Shown here in pieces: positions 27,562 through 34,561 of a DNA stretch of 64,000 nucleotides (its first letter is position 1; each line of letters begins with the position of its first letter). The stretch covers positions 62,001 through 126,000 of the forward strand of contig NZ_WWCN01000018.1 in NCBI RefSeq assembly GCF_009857445.1, written 5' to 3'. A program made the position numbers and the translations under genes. The notes below the pieces were generated by a model. It ran no database searches and was not told the DNA's origin. It saw nothing but the letters and a program-made list of their open reading frames with translations. This stretch comes from Duganella flavida (GTDB lineage: Bacteria; Pseudomonadota; Gammaproteobacteria; Burkholderiales; Burkholderiaceae_D).

Positions 27562-27599
27562 CGGGATTCATGCGGTTATCTTAGCGCCGCAAAGCAAAC

Positions 27600-27629
27600 A
27601 TGACAAATACTTAAACCCGCTGCTATAAT
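27600..27629 (+). promoter_or_regulatory. Promoter of tRNA-Pro
   Basis: TATAAT at 27624-27629 with TGACAA at 27601-27606, spaced 17 bases, ending 12 bases before the tRNA. Confidence 0.6.
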
Positions 27630-27641
27630 TATCCGGTTAGT

Positions 27642-27718
<77 letters not shown>

Positions 27719-27765
27719 ACAAAATCAAATACTTACGCGTCGTCCTGTGTAAATCCACAGTGCTG

Positions 27766-27789
27766 TATATTAGATGGGCATCTAATATA
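27766..27789. repeat. 24-bp palindrome between attL and int
   Basis: Perfect 11-bp arms TATATTAGATG / CATCTAATATA around GG. It lies between the tRNA and the end of the integrase gene and may be a terminator or an integrase arm-type site. Confidence 0.6.
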
Positions 27790-27803
27790 AAGTGCCGCCT
27801 CCC

Positions 27804-28955
27804 TCACTTTTCGCTTTCCTTCCCCCACGGCAGGGTCACATCCAGTGACGATACTTCGGGGATCGCCTCCTTGATATATACCTTGCTTGTCTTCGCCGAC
27901 GTGTGCACCAGGCGCTTCTGAATTTCTTCAATCGTCACACCACGCCTGGCAGCATCAGTGGCCGCAAGCGCCCGCAGGTGCCGGAACTGAATATCGGCGC
28001 CATCCATGCCGGCACGTGTTTTCGCCCGCCGCCACATTGAACTCAGACCTGACTTCGAATAGGGATGGCCCTTGTGCTCTCCGGCCAGTGCAGGGAACAA
28101 GTACGCGCTCACCACGCCATGTTTGCGTTTAATAGCGCGTGCGCGATCAATCACTTCCTGCACCTCTGGCGTAATCTTGAACTCCACGGCCTTACCGCTG
28201 GTCTTTTTCGTTTTGCTCGGTGTCGTGGGAATGAAGCCGTCATACTGCACATCTTTTAGCTGACGAATATCGATCGCTCGCTGCCATAGCAAGTAGGTCA
28301 TATCAATGATGCACGCGAACGTTGGGCCGCTTAGATTATCGGCCTCATGGCCAGTATCAGCGCGAGGCGTTGCCTTGAGGCCGGCGGCCCTGATGGCGGC
28401 GAACTGTTCGTGTGTCGGCAGCGTCGTGCTGATTTTTGTCCTCTCAGCCAACTCCAACTGGTCCATTGGATTGTCCTGGCGTAGGCCCTGTTCACCGATG
28501 ATGAAACGAAACAGCTTTGCCATCAGGCTGGCGACCTTCTTTGCGGAATTGGCCTTGCCTTTGTATTTGGCCTTGATGTAGTCGGCGCAGTCCTTCGTCG
28601 TCGGTTCCGTGGCGTGGAAATTGGCGAAGGCCGCCGATAGTCTGTCAAGCTTGGCTCCATATGCATCAACCGTTTCCTTGCTGTACTCAGGCTCCCTGAT
28701 CTTCTCACGCTTGAACTCGCGAATGCAGTGAGGCATCGATCCCTCGATCAGATTGGGCTCACCTAGCACCAGACCAAGCTCTGTGTGCATACGGGACTTG
28801 CCGTCGTCTACGCGGCAAAGTTTAATCCATGCCTTGACTGGCTCCTTAGGCTTTCTTGGATCGATGATCGGTGCCGCCGGCACGAAATAGTACGCGCCAA
28901 ACTTCACATATACCCGCTGAGGAAGGTCGCGGTGGCCTTTTCGTTTGCGATTCAT
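27804..28955 (-). CDS. int: Phage tyrosine integrase
   Basis: A 383-residue site-specific recombinase. An N-terminal arm-binding and SAM-like region (about 90-170) precedes the catalytic domain. The first arginine lies in LLWQRAIDIRQLKDV. Box II reads FRHLRALAATD, in which arginine replaces the usual first histidine, as in related phage integrases. The LVHTSAKTSKVYIK segment holds the last histidine and the nucleophilic tyrosine. It lies next to tRNA-Pro and would integrate and excise this prophage. The DUF4224 gene stops at the base next to its start. Confidence 0.93.
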   Translation of the reverse strand: MNRKRKGHRDLPQRVYVKFGAYYFVPAAPIIDPRKPKEPVKAWIKLCRVDDGKSRMHTELGLVLGEPNLIEGSMPHCIREFKREKIREPEYSKETVDAYGAKLDRLSAAFANFHATEPTTKDCADYIKAKYKGKANSAKKVASLMAKLFRFIIGEQGLRQDNPMDQLELAERTKISTTLPTHEQFAAIRAAGLKATPRADTGHEADNLSGPTFACIIDMTYLLWQRAIDIRQLKDVQYDGFIPTTPSKTKKTSGKAVEFKITPEVQEVIDRARAIKRKHGVVSAYLFPALAGEHKGHPYSKSGLSSMWRRAKTRAGMDGADIQFRHLRALAATDAARRGVTIEEIQKRLVHTSAKTSKVYIKEAIPEVSSLDVTLPWGKESEK

Positions 28956-29174
28956 TTAAAGCACCAGTTTGGGACGTTGGGTTACGCGCATTCCCGGCGC
29001 AGCAGGTGCGGCCATTAAATCCCGGCGCAAGACGCGGACAGTATTGTCGTGCAGCCGGCGCGCCGGAATTCCAAGATCCGTCAGCACGCGCATTTGATCT
29101 GCTGGCCTGCGGTATCGCGTCAGGTCCGCGATTTCCTCTTTCGACAAAGTGTAGCGGTTTTCGATGCTACTCAT
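28956..29174 (-). CDS. DUF4224 protein, excisionase-position
   Basis: A 72-residue basic protein whose core (LSKEEIADLTRYRRPADQ) is the DUF4224 signature, a winged-helix-like small domain regularly encoded beside phage integrases. It directly abuts the integrase start. A role as recombination directionality factor is inferred from position. Confidence 0.7.
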   Translation of the reverse strand: MSSIENRYTLSKEEIADLTRYRRPADQMRVLTDLGIPARRLHDNTVRVLRRDLMAAPAAPGMRVTQRPKLVL

Positions 29175-29176
29175 AC

Positions 29177-29431
29177 TTATTTACCTCGTTGATCGCGCCA
29201 GTGTAGGAAAGGCTGGCGCACAAGTTCATGAAAGCGCCGTGCGGCGGCGTTGCTACTGTCCAGCTCACTGCGGCTTTGGATCTGGCAGACCGATAGGACG
29301 AATCGTTTGGCCTCTTCCTCTGACCAAATTGCACCAAGCGGGTCGATATCCTGCAGATAACTCAAAAACTCGGCTTGACGGCAAAACGCGCAGGCCATGA
29401 TGCATAGTTCGCGAGACCGAGGGTTTTGCAT
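29177..29431 (-). CDS. Hypothetical phage protein
   Basis: An 84-residue protein with a cysteine-containing start (CIMACAFC) and an acidic middle (IWSEEEAKRF). I do not recognise a family. It is tightly packed between DUF4224 and the next small gene in the leftward operon. A start at 29398 is also possible. Confidence 0.5.
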   Translation of the reverse strand: MQNPRSRELCIMACAFCRQAEFLSYLQDIDPLGAIWSEEEAKRFVLSVCQIQSRSELDSSNAAARRFHELVRQPFLHWRDQRGK

Positions 29432-29435
29432 GGTG

Positions 29436-29681
29436 TCAGCTCACATCTGGTGCCAGCGTGACTTCGCTGGCGGGGACCGGCTCAGGCCGCCCAGTTAGGT
29501 ACACCTCCGTCTCGATCGCCCCGCCGGCCGGACCGGTGCGCAATACATGGATGTGGTTGTACTTGCCCTGATACAGCACCCGCTGGCAATTGTGAACGGC
29601 ACGCAGCAACATCTGATCATGCTTGAAGGCTTCAGCCCTGGCGATCTCAGACAGGCTTTGACGTGGTTCATTCGCTCCCAT
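29436..29681 (-). CDS. Hypothetical phage protein next to the DGR RT
   Basis: An 81-residue protein beginning MGANEPRQSL. The chosen ATG has a strong ribosome site (GGAGGAAAT) directly upstream; the longer frame to 29714 lacks one. No domain recognised. It overlaps the end of the reverse transcriptase gene by 14 bases, so the two are probably coupled. Confidence 0.6.
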   Translation of the reverse strand: MGANEPRQSLSEIARAEAFKHDQMLLRAVHNCQRVLYQGKYNHIHVLRTGPAGGAIETEVYLTGRPEPVPASEVTLAPDVS

Positions 29682-30747
29682 ATTTCCTCCGATAGGCTTT
29701 GGTGAGGGCGCCATTGACGGCGTGATCGCGTTTCAATATTTCGCCCGCCAAACGGGCACGGTCGGCGTGACTATTTCCCGCCTGGCGTAGCAGGCCAAAG
29801 TAGCTATTGGCTGTCGCGTAGAGGTCTTCGGTGGAAACCCCGCGAACACGGCTCAGCGCCTCGTTTACGGTGCGGCGGCGTGTCGTGCGGCGCCATGGCC
29901 GAATAACGTGGCCAACGAAGTCGACGCCGCGGCTAACAGGCTGCAGAATGGTCTTGGTTGGATTGAGACGCACGTGCAGGCGATCAGGCAGGAAGGCATC
30001 AATGCGCTGATGTGCCGTTTGAAGCCACTGCGGCGATTCGTGCAACAGCACGAAATCATCGACGTAGCGTATGTAGTGCCGCACGCGAACCTGGTGCTTC
30101 GCGAACTGGTCCAGCGCGTCAAGAAAGACGTTGGCGAAGAATTGTGACGAAAGGTTCCCGATTGGCAGCCCAAGATGCGCCGCCTGGTTCATCAGGCGCT
30201 TGTGCGGCGGAACGCGAGCCAGGAGCTCCGGCGCACCGCGCAGCTCGAAATCCTCACGCGGGTCGTGATGCAGGATCGTGCCGGCCAGCTGCATCCACCA
30301 CGGCTCGGTGACGCGAGCGGCCAACTGACCGTCCAGCACCTGTTTGTCGATCGAGACGAAGAAATTAGCAAGGTCGCATTTCAGGTAGTGCAGAGGCTTT
30401 GACCAGTTCTGGCTTGCGCTGCGGATCTTCGATTCCAAGCGCTGCGCGGCGTACATCGTGCCGCGCCCGGGGATGCACGCACAGGTATCCGCGATGAAGC
30501 TGCGGTAAAAGCGCGGCGATATCTTGTTGTAGAGCAGGTGATGTACTATCCTGTCGCGAAAGTCCGCCGCCCATACCTCGCGCGCCTTCGGGCGGGTTAC
30601 GACGAAGCAGATCGACTTGCCGGGCCGATAGGCGCCGGCCGTCAATTCTTCGTATAGCTCGAACAGGTTGTACTCCAAGCGCTCTTCGAAGTGAAGCGCG
30701 CTCTGGGTGTTGCGTTTGTTACGCCGGCAGTCGAAGTACGCGACCAC
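29668..30747 (-). CDS. DGR reverse transcriptase
   Basis: About 359 residues. It has the RT fingers and palm motifs: RPKAREVWAADFRDRIVHH, CIPGRGTMYA, LKCDLANFF (first catalytic Asp), GLPIGNLSSQFFAN (the DGR-type motif ending in SQ rather than SP) and the active-site RYVDDFVLL. It would copy TR RNA into cDNA with errors at adenines. The frame is open to 31302, but that part runs through the TR, so I place the start at the GTG at 30747 behind GGAGGAG. The exact start is uncertain. It is the distal DGR gene of the leftward operon. Confidence 0.93.
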   Translation of the reverse strand: MVAYFDCRRNKRNTQSALHFEERLEYNLFELYEELTAGAYRPGKSICFVVTRPKAREVWAADFRDRIVHHLLYNKISPRFYRSFIADTCACIPGRGTMYAAQRLESKIRSASQNWSKPLHYLKCDLANFFVSIDKQVLDGQLAARVTEPWWMQLAGTILHHDPREDFELRGAPELLARVPPHKRLMNQAAHLGLPIGNLSSQFFANVFLDALDQFAKHQVRVRHYIRYVDDFVLLHESPQWLQTAHQRIDAFLPDRLHVRLNPTKTILQPVSRGVDFVGHVIRPWRRTTRRRTVNEALSRVRGVSTEDLYATANSYFGLLRQAGNSHADRARLAGEILKRDHAVNGALTKAYRRKYGSE

Positions 30748-30789
30748 CAGCTCCTCCAGCGAGAAGTCCGCAGGAATTGCATCGTTTCG

Positions 30790-30898
30790 ATCTGCGGACG
30801 ACGCGAACACGGCCTTCGTTGTCCTTGTGGTTGTAGTTCTGGTTGCCATCGTTGAAGTTCTGGTTCCACGCGTTAGAAGGGTTGGAGGCGTGCTGCGT
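30790..30898 (-). repeat. DGR template repeat (TR)
   Basis: A 109-base repeat almost matching the 3' ends of three genes (31455, 33867, 34573). Read in the VR frame it has nine AAC codons and no interrupting stop. Every difference from the three VRs (8, 16 and 12) is at a TR adenine. It lies in the roughly 320-base gene-free stretch between avd and the RT (30748-31070), which otherwise shows no coding signal and should produce the TR RNA. Confidence 0.95.
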
Positions 30899-31070
30899 CC
30901 GTTCATGCTATCTACGTCGCCCCACCGAAGGCTACAGCCGATCAGCGGGGTAACTGCGCCAGGCCTGGCCGGACACCGCCGACTGGTTCCTGTGGTGCGC
31001 ATGGCGGTGGCCTTGTGAGCCAGCGGCACGACCAGATTTAAAAATCGCTCAGACATGACGGCCTTGACGG

Positions 31071-31427
31071 TCAAGTAGCGGGCGACGATGCGGAGTGCTT
31101 GCGCCATCCGTTGGCCTGGCGGCCGATCTTTCCGGTAAGCCCGATCGCTTTCGCGAACTGGCCCTTCGAGATCAGCGTGAGATCTACCGAAAGCCGGAAC
31201 AGTAGCTCCGTGACTTGCACCCGCTCCAGCAGCAGGTCGAGGTGCGGCACCTTGTCGCGCGCGCAATTCGCCTTGTAGACCAGTAGCGAAAGTTCCAGGC
31301 ACTCGGCGTTGATCTTCTGGCCCACCGTTCCCTTGTAGTCGCGGCGCATGTTTTTGATCAGCTCCATGGCAAGCAACATCAGTTCGTAGGTCAGCTTGTA
31401 GATCGGCAGTTCGGTATGGATGGCCAT
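31071..31427 (-). CDS. avd: DGR accessory variability determinant (Avd)
   Basis: A 118-residue basic, mostly helical protein. The heptad-rich helices (YKLTYELMLLAMELIKNMRR, then LELSLLVYKANCARDK and LDLLLERVQVTELLFRLS) match the four-helix-bundle Avd / 23S rRNA intervening-sequence protein family. Avd forms a pentamer that binds the RT and TR RNA and is needed for mutagenic cDNA synthesis. It sits between target 1 and the TR, the usual place. Confidence 0.9.
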   Translation of the reverse strand: MAIHTELPIYKLTYELMLLAMELIKNMRRDYKGTVGQKINAECLELSLLVYKANCARDKVPHLDLLLERVQVTELLFRLSVDLTLISKGQFAKAIGLTGKIGRQANGWRKHSASSPAT

Positions 31428-31429
31428 AG

Positions 31430-31455
31430 GAATGACTAAATTATTGAATGACTAA
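31430..31455. repeat. 10-bp direct repeat at the VR1 end
   Basis: GAATGACTAA occurs at 31430-31439 and 31446-31455, six bases apart, overlapping the boundary of VR1 and the stop codon of target 1. Confidence 0.7.
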
Positions 31456-31812
31456 TCTGCGGACGACGCGAACACGGCCTTCGTTGTCCTTGTGGTAGTA
31501 GATCTGGCTGCCATCGTAGAAGCCCTGGCTCCACGCGTCAGAAGGGTTGGAGGCGTGCTGCTCGCCGGACCAATACCAGCGCGGCTCGAATTCCTCCTTC
31601 AGATTTGCGAACAGCATGGACTGCTCGCGACGCGTTGGCAGCTCGCCGCCGGCGGCCGCCGCGAATGCCTTTGCCTTATCCCACGCCAGGCCTTCGGCCT
31701 TGTTCGGCAGCAGGAACAGGTGGTAGTCCGGCTCGCCGTCTTTGCCGAGAATCAGGCCAGCGTATAGCTCGCCCTCACGCAGGTTTTGTTGCAGGAAAAT
31801 CTCTTTCGACAT
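31441..31812 (-). CDS. DGR target protein 1 (compact DUF1566/C-type-lectin fold)
   Basis: A 123-residue protein. The LPTRREQSMLFANL and RWYWSGEQHA segments and the terminal GRVRVVRR motif are those of DUF1566 (Lcl C-terminal) domains, a C-type-lectin-like fold used by DGR targets. The last 35 or so codons are VR1, with changed codons D, S, G, Y, S, I and Y at TR asparagine positions. There is no signal peptide or membrane helix. A ribosome site (AGGAG) precedes the ATG. The ligand is unknown. It is followed at once by avd. Confidence 0.88.
   Translation of the reverse strand: MSKEIFLQQNLREGELYAGLILGKDGEPDYHLFLLPNKAEGLAWDKAKAFAAAAGGELPTRREQSMLFANLKEEFEPRWYWSGEQHASNPSDAWSQGFYDGSQIYYHKDNEGRVRVVRRLVIQ
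31455..31561 (-). repeat. DGR variable repeat VR1
   Basis: Matches the TR except at 8 bases, all opposite TR adenines. It lies at the 3' end of target 1. Confidence 0.95.
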
Positions 31813-31867
31813 CTTGCTCTCCTAGTTTTGGAAGTGCCGGCGTGCCGGCGGATTTTGCTACATGCTG

Positions 31868-31975
31868 CTACCACCAGTTCCAGATCGCCAGAGCGATGAA
31901 CAGGCCATAGATCAGGGCAATTTCAAGCCAGGTCGCGCGCCGCGCGTTGTGGTCTTTTTCAGATTGCTTAGCCAC
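31868..31975 (-). CDS. Tiny single-helix membrane protein
   Basis: A 35-residue open frame from GTG with a GGGGG ribosome site 7 bases upstream, overlapping the stop of the HD gene by 8 bases. It has a charged N-terminus and one hydrophobic helix (IALIYGLFIALAIWNWW) ending in tryptophans. Prophage operons often carry such genes. Function unknown. Confidence 0.5.
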   Translation of the reverse strand: MAKQSEKDHNARRATWLEIALIYGLFIALAIWNWW

Positions 31976-32564
31976 GGAGACCCCCTTCACTGTTGGCGGC
32001 GTGCTCGTATGCGGGTGCCGTTAGTTCGAAATAGCGCCGTAGGAACTCTGCCTTCGCTGCGCCTGGAGTCAACGGCAGGATCGTTTCTGGCAGCGGCTGG
32101 ATGCCAACCAGACACGCCCATTGGCCCGCACCGGGCGGCATCAGATCACGCTGCTCTGTGGCGAGCAGAACCATGTCGGCGACCTTCACCTCCGGCGGCA
32201 GCGCCGGGTTGACGCCGAAGCGCATCAGCACTGCGCTTTCGACTGCCTTCTCGATGGCCTTGTAGTCGGGCAGCAGCGCCTTCAGTGGCCGCGAGACGTC
32301 GCCGATGAAGGCCTCGGCCGCATCATGCAGAAGCCCAGCCAGGGCATGCTCCGGTGGCACCACGTGGCTTACCAGTACCGAGTGCTGTGCCACCGAGTAG
32401 AACTCACGCACGTGACCAGTAAAGCGGCAGACATGGGACAAAGCGTGCGCGACGTCTTCGATGTCAAATGCCGAGTCGGCGGGCGCCGTGAAGTTGAAGT
32501 AGTTCCCCGATTGGGTGAAAATGTCGGACCGCATTGGCGGCGCGCTGCTGATGTGTTGGTTCAT
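31968..32564 (-). CDS. HD-domain phosphohydrolase (YfbR-like)
   Basis: A 198-residue protein with the HD metal-binding set: a VAQHS histidine, LLHDAAEAFIGD (the HD pair) and a later aspartate in VADMVLLATEQRD. This arrangement matches YfbR-like nucleotidases and related phage HD hydrolases acting on nucleotides. It overlaps the rdgC stop by 4 bases (ATGA). Within the DGR operon it could adjust dNTP pools; that is speculation. Confidence 0.8.
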   Translation of the reverse strand: MNQHISSAPPMRSDIFTQSGNYFNFTAPADSAFDIEDVAHALSHVCRFTGHVREFYSVAQHSVLVSHVVPPEHALAGLLHDAAEAFIGDVSRPLKALLPDYKAIEKAVESAVLMRFGVNPALPPEVKVADMVLLATEQRDLMPPGAGQWACLVGIQPLPETILPLTPGAAKAEFLRRYFELTAPAYEHAANSEGGLRG

Positions 32565-33460
32565 GCCTTTGCCTCCCCGCCGAGAGCTTCCACGACGTCG
32601 CCCAGCAGCTTGGCAAGTTCGCCCGTCATCAGCATGAAATCGCCGTCAAAGCGTTCATCGGCGTTGTGCAAGCCTGAGTCTTTTTCTTCCAGCACATCCA
32701 GCGGCTTGACGCCCTTGATCGCCAGCGATTCGGTCAGCACGAACGAAATCTTGTTGTCCCAGGTCATAGCCAAGCGGGTGCACTGCTTGCCGGCCACGAT
32801 GTGGCGGCGCACTTCTTCCGGATCCAGCGAGTGCTTGACGTAGCGCACAGCCGCCTTGCTCTCGCCGGTGGCGCGCAGCTCGGTGTCCATGTCGACCGTG
32901 AAACCTGCCGGGGCTTCGTCGGTTTGCAGCCACTCGGTCATCACGCCGACCGGCGAGCGCTGCACGCGCAGGCTCTCCAGCGGCAGCTTGTCGACCGCCT
33001 TCAGCAGCAGCTTGATGACGTCGTCCGCCTTGGCCGGGCTGGCTGCATCGACCACCAGCCAGCCGTTGACAGGATCGATCCAGACATTGATGAACGTCGC
33101 GATTGGAAGGGCACGCGGCAGCAACTCATCCGCAATACGCTCCTTCAGCTCCTTCATCGCTTTTTTGCCTGGAGCGAAGCCTTGTGCTTGTTCCATTTCG
33201 GCAGCGCGCGCCTTTGCCGCCTGGTTGATGGCTTTCGCTGGCAGCAGCTTCTTCTCCGTCTTGAGCTGCAGCAGCATTTGGCGGTTGACGGTGTGCACCA
33301 AGTCGCCGCCCTCGCGCGGTGGCACCCATCCTTGGCGTAGCATGTCGTTGTCGCCCGGAGGGACAAACCATTGCGCCGCAAGCGCCTCGATCAACGCCGC
33401 CGGCGTCATCGCCCAGTCAGCCGGTACGCGATAGACCTGCAAATTCTTGAACCAAGACAT
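32561..33460 (-). CDS. rdgC: Recombination-associated protein RdgC
   Basis: A 299-residue protein of full RdgC length. It begins MSWFKNLQVYRV, has the family's QGWVPPREGG segment and ends in an acidic C-terminus. RdgC forms a ring on duplex DNA and limits RecA activity. A phage copy is known from other prophages. Here it lies between DGR target 2 and target 1 and overlaps the HD gene. Confidence 0.93.
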   Translation of the reverse strand: MSWFKNLQVYRVPADWAMTPAALIEALAAQWFVPPGDNDMLRQGWVPPREGGDLVHTVNRQMLLQLKTEKKLLPAKAINQAAKARAAEMEQAQGFAPGKKAMKELKERIADELLPRALPIATFINVWIDPVNGWLVVDAASPAKADDVIKLLLKAVDKLPLESLRVQRSPVGVMTEWLQTDEAPAGFTVDMDTELRATGESKAAVRYVKHSLDPEEVRRHIVAGKQCTRLAMTWDNKISFVLTESLAIKGVKPLDVLEEKDSGLHNADERFDGDFMLMTGELAKLLGDVVEALGGEAKA

Positions 33461-33469
33461 GTTGCCTCC

Positions 33470-33664
33470 CTAGCTATTTGTTTTGAGAACTTCTTCCATG
33501 CGCTCGCCTGCCACCCGCTCTGCGCGCAGCGCACGGGTCAACTCGATCCCTAAGGCCCGGTGCTGTTCGTAAAGGTTTCGGCAGCGCTGGCCAGCGTGTT
33601 TGTAGGCGCGGATCGCGCGCCAACCCAGATAGGCGCGAAGAATGAGCTTTAGCCAGCGATTCAT
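33470..33664 (-). CDS. Small basic phage protein
   Basis: A 64-residue protein with an N-terminal hydrophobic patch (WLKLILRAYLGWRAI) and a helical, charged remainder that could form a coiled coil. Its start overlaps the stop of the 43-residue gene before it (ATGA). No family recognised. Confidence 0.55.
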   Translation of the reverse strand: MNRWLKLILRAYLGWRAIRAYKHAGQRCRNLYEQHRALGIELTRALRAERVAGERMEEVLKTNS

Positions 33665-33792
33665 CGTTGCACCATCGCGGTTACGCCCAGCGCACCAGAT
33701 TCATACGCGGCGTCTATCAGCAAGCCCAGGTCGCCGATGGCGGCGTAGGTTCGCATGCCATCGGTAGTGCGTTCGGTGATGAGGTACTTCAT
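33661..33792 (-). CDS. Tiny phage protein
   Basis: A 43-residue frame beginning MKYLITERTTDG with ribosome site GGAGAG, ending in a 4-base overlap with the next gene's start. The good ribosome site and the coupling argue that it is real. Function unknown. Confidence 0.55.
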   Translation of the reverse strand: MKYLITERTTDGMRTYAAIGDLGLLIDAAYESGALGVTAMVQR

Positions 33793-33817
33793 TGCACTCT
33801 CCATCAGGTGGGTGGAA

Positions 33818-33833
33818 GCGCCGCCCGCGGCGC
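33818..33833 (-). repeat. GC hairpin downstream of VR2
   Basis: Perfect 7-bp arms GCGCCGC / GCGGCGC, 2-base loop, 22 bases past the target 2 stop. DGRs often carry a hairpin just after the VR that raises homing efficiency. Confidence 0.65.
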
Positions 33834-33855
33834 GCCGGTACGAATTGATAAAGGA

Positions 33856-34497
33856 CTAAATTGGCAATCTGCGGACGACGCGAACACGGCCTTCGCCGAC
33901 CTTGTGGCCGTAGTGCTGGCCGCCAACGTGGAAGGTCTGGCCCCACGCGGAAGAAGGGTAGGAGGCGTGCTGCGTGCTGGACCAGTACCACCAGTCTTCG
34001 AACGCGTCAGCCGCGCCTGCACGGAAGTTTTCGACCGTCGCCTGCGCCGGCGATTCTTCGGTGTAGGCTTCGCCGGCAGGCACGCTGCTCGGATTGACAC
34101 CGTCTTCGCCATCGGCATAGTTCTCGTCGTCGGTTGGCTTGAAAGCTCGGTATTGCAGCTCCTGCTCGTCACGCGACGGGATGTACCAATCCTTGTGGCC
34201 ATCGATCACAAGGGCCAACGCTTCCTGCGCCAACGTGCTGCCGGCGCCGGCCAGCGCTTCGGTGTTTGCCGCACCGTCGGCGCGATGGCTGGAGCCATCG
34301 ACTGCCGCACTGGACGGATGCAGCTTGCCGCGCAGCTGGCCAGCGGCGCCGGCGGTGATCAGCGCAAATTGCTTGCCTTCGATCTGGATGATGCCGGTGA
34401 AGTAGCCGCCGGCATATGCTTCGCCGATAGCGGGCAGGGTAGTCGCCGCGGTGTCGCCAGACAGAGTTTCGTTTGCAACAGATACAGCTGTGCTCAT
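33856..34497 (-). CDS. DGR target protein 2 (DUF1566/C-type-lectin fold)
   Basis: A 213-residue protein. The N-terminal half (LPAIGEAYAGGYFTGII, ALITAGAAGQLRG) is closely similar to target 3. The middle carries DWYIPSRDEQELQYR, and the end is the DUF1566-type lectin segment WYWSSTQHA to GRVRVVRRLPI. VR2 fills the last third of that domain and has 16 adenine-directed changes, the most of the three. I prefer the ATG at 34497 (GGAG six bases upstream) over 34509. No export signal. Confidence 0.9.
   Translation of the reverse strand: MSTAVSVANETLSGDTAATTLPAIGEAYAGGYFTGIIQIEGKQFALITAGAAGQLRGKLHPSSAAVDGSSHRADGAANTEALAGAGSTLAQEALALVIDGHKDWYIPSRDEQELQYRAFKPTDDENYADGEDGVNPSSVPAGEAYTEESPAQATVENFRAGAADAFEDWWYWSSTQHASYPSSAWGQTFHVGGQHYGHKVGEGRVRVVRRLPI
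33867..33975 (-). repeat. DGR variable repeat VR2
   Basis: 109 bases, 16 differences from the TR, all at TR adenines. Includes GAT and GAC codons changed to GTT and GTC. Confidence 0.95.
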
Positions 34498-34524
34498 GGT
34501 GTTCTCCATAGGTGAGTAAAAGAA

Positions 34525-34541
34525 CCGGCGCCGTGCGCCGG
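34525..34541 (-). repeat. GC hairpin downstream of VR3
   Basis: Perfect 7-bp arms CCGGCGC / GCGCCGG, 3-base loop, 20 bases past the target 3 stop, placed like the hairpin after VR2. Confidence 0.65.
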
Positions 34542-34561
34542 ATTAAGAAATTGATGAAGGA

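Noticed and set aside
30748..31302. The N-terminal 185-codon extension of the reverse transcriptase
   Set aside because: It reads through the non-coding TR and an arginine/threonine-rich stretch, and does not resemble RT N-termini.
33701..33991. A 96-codon frame overlapping VR2
   Set aside because: It reads VR2 in another frame than target 2 and has no ribosome site; the shorter 33661-33792 frame in the same area is better supported.
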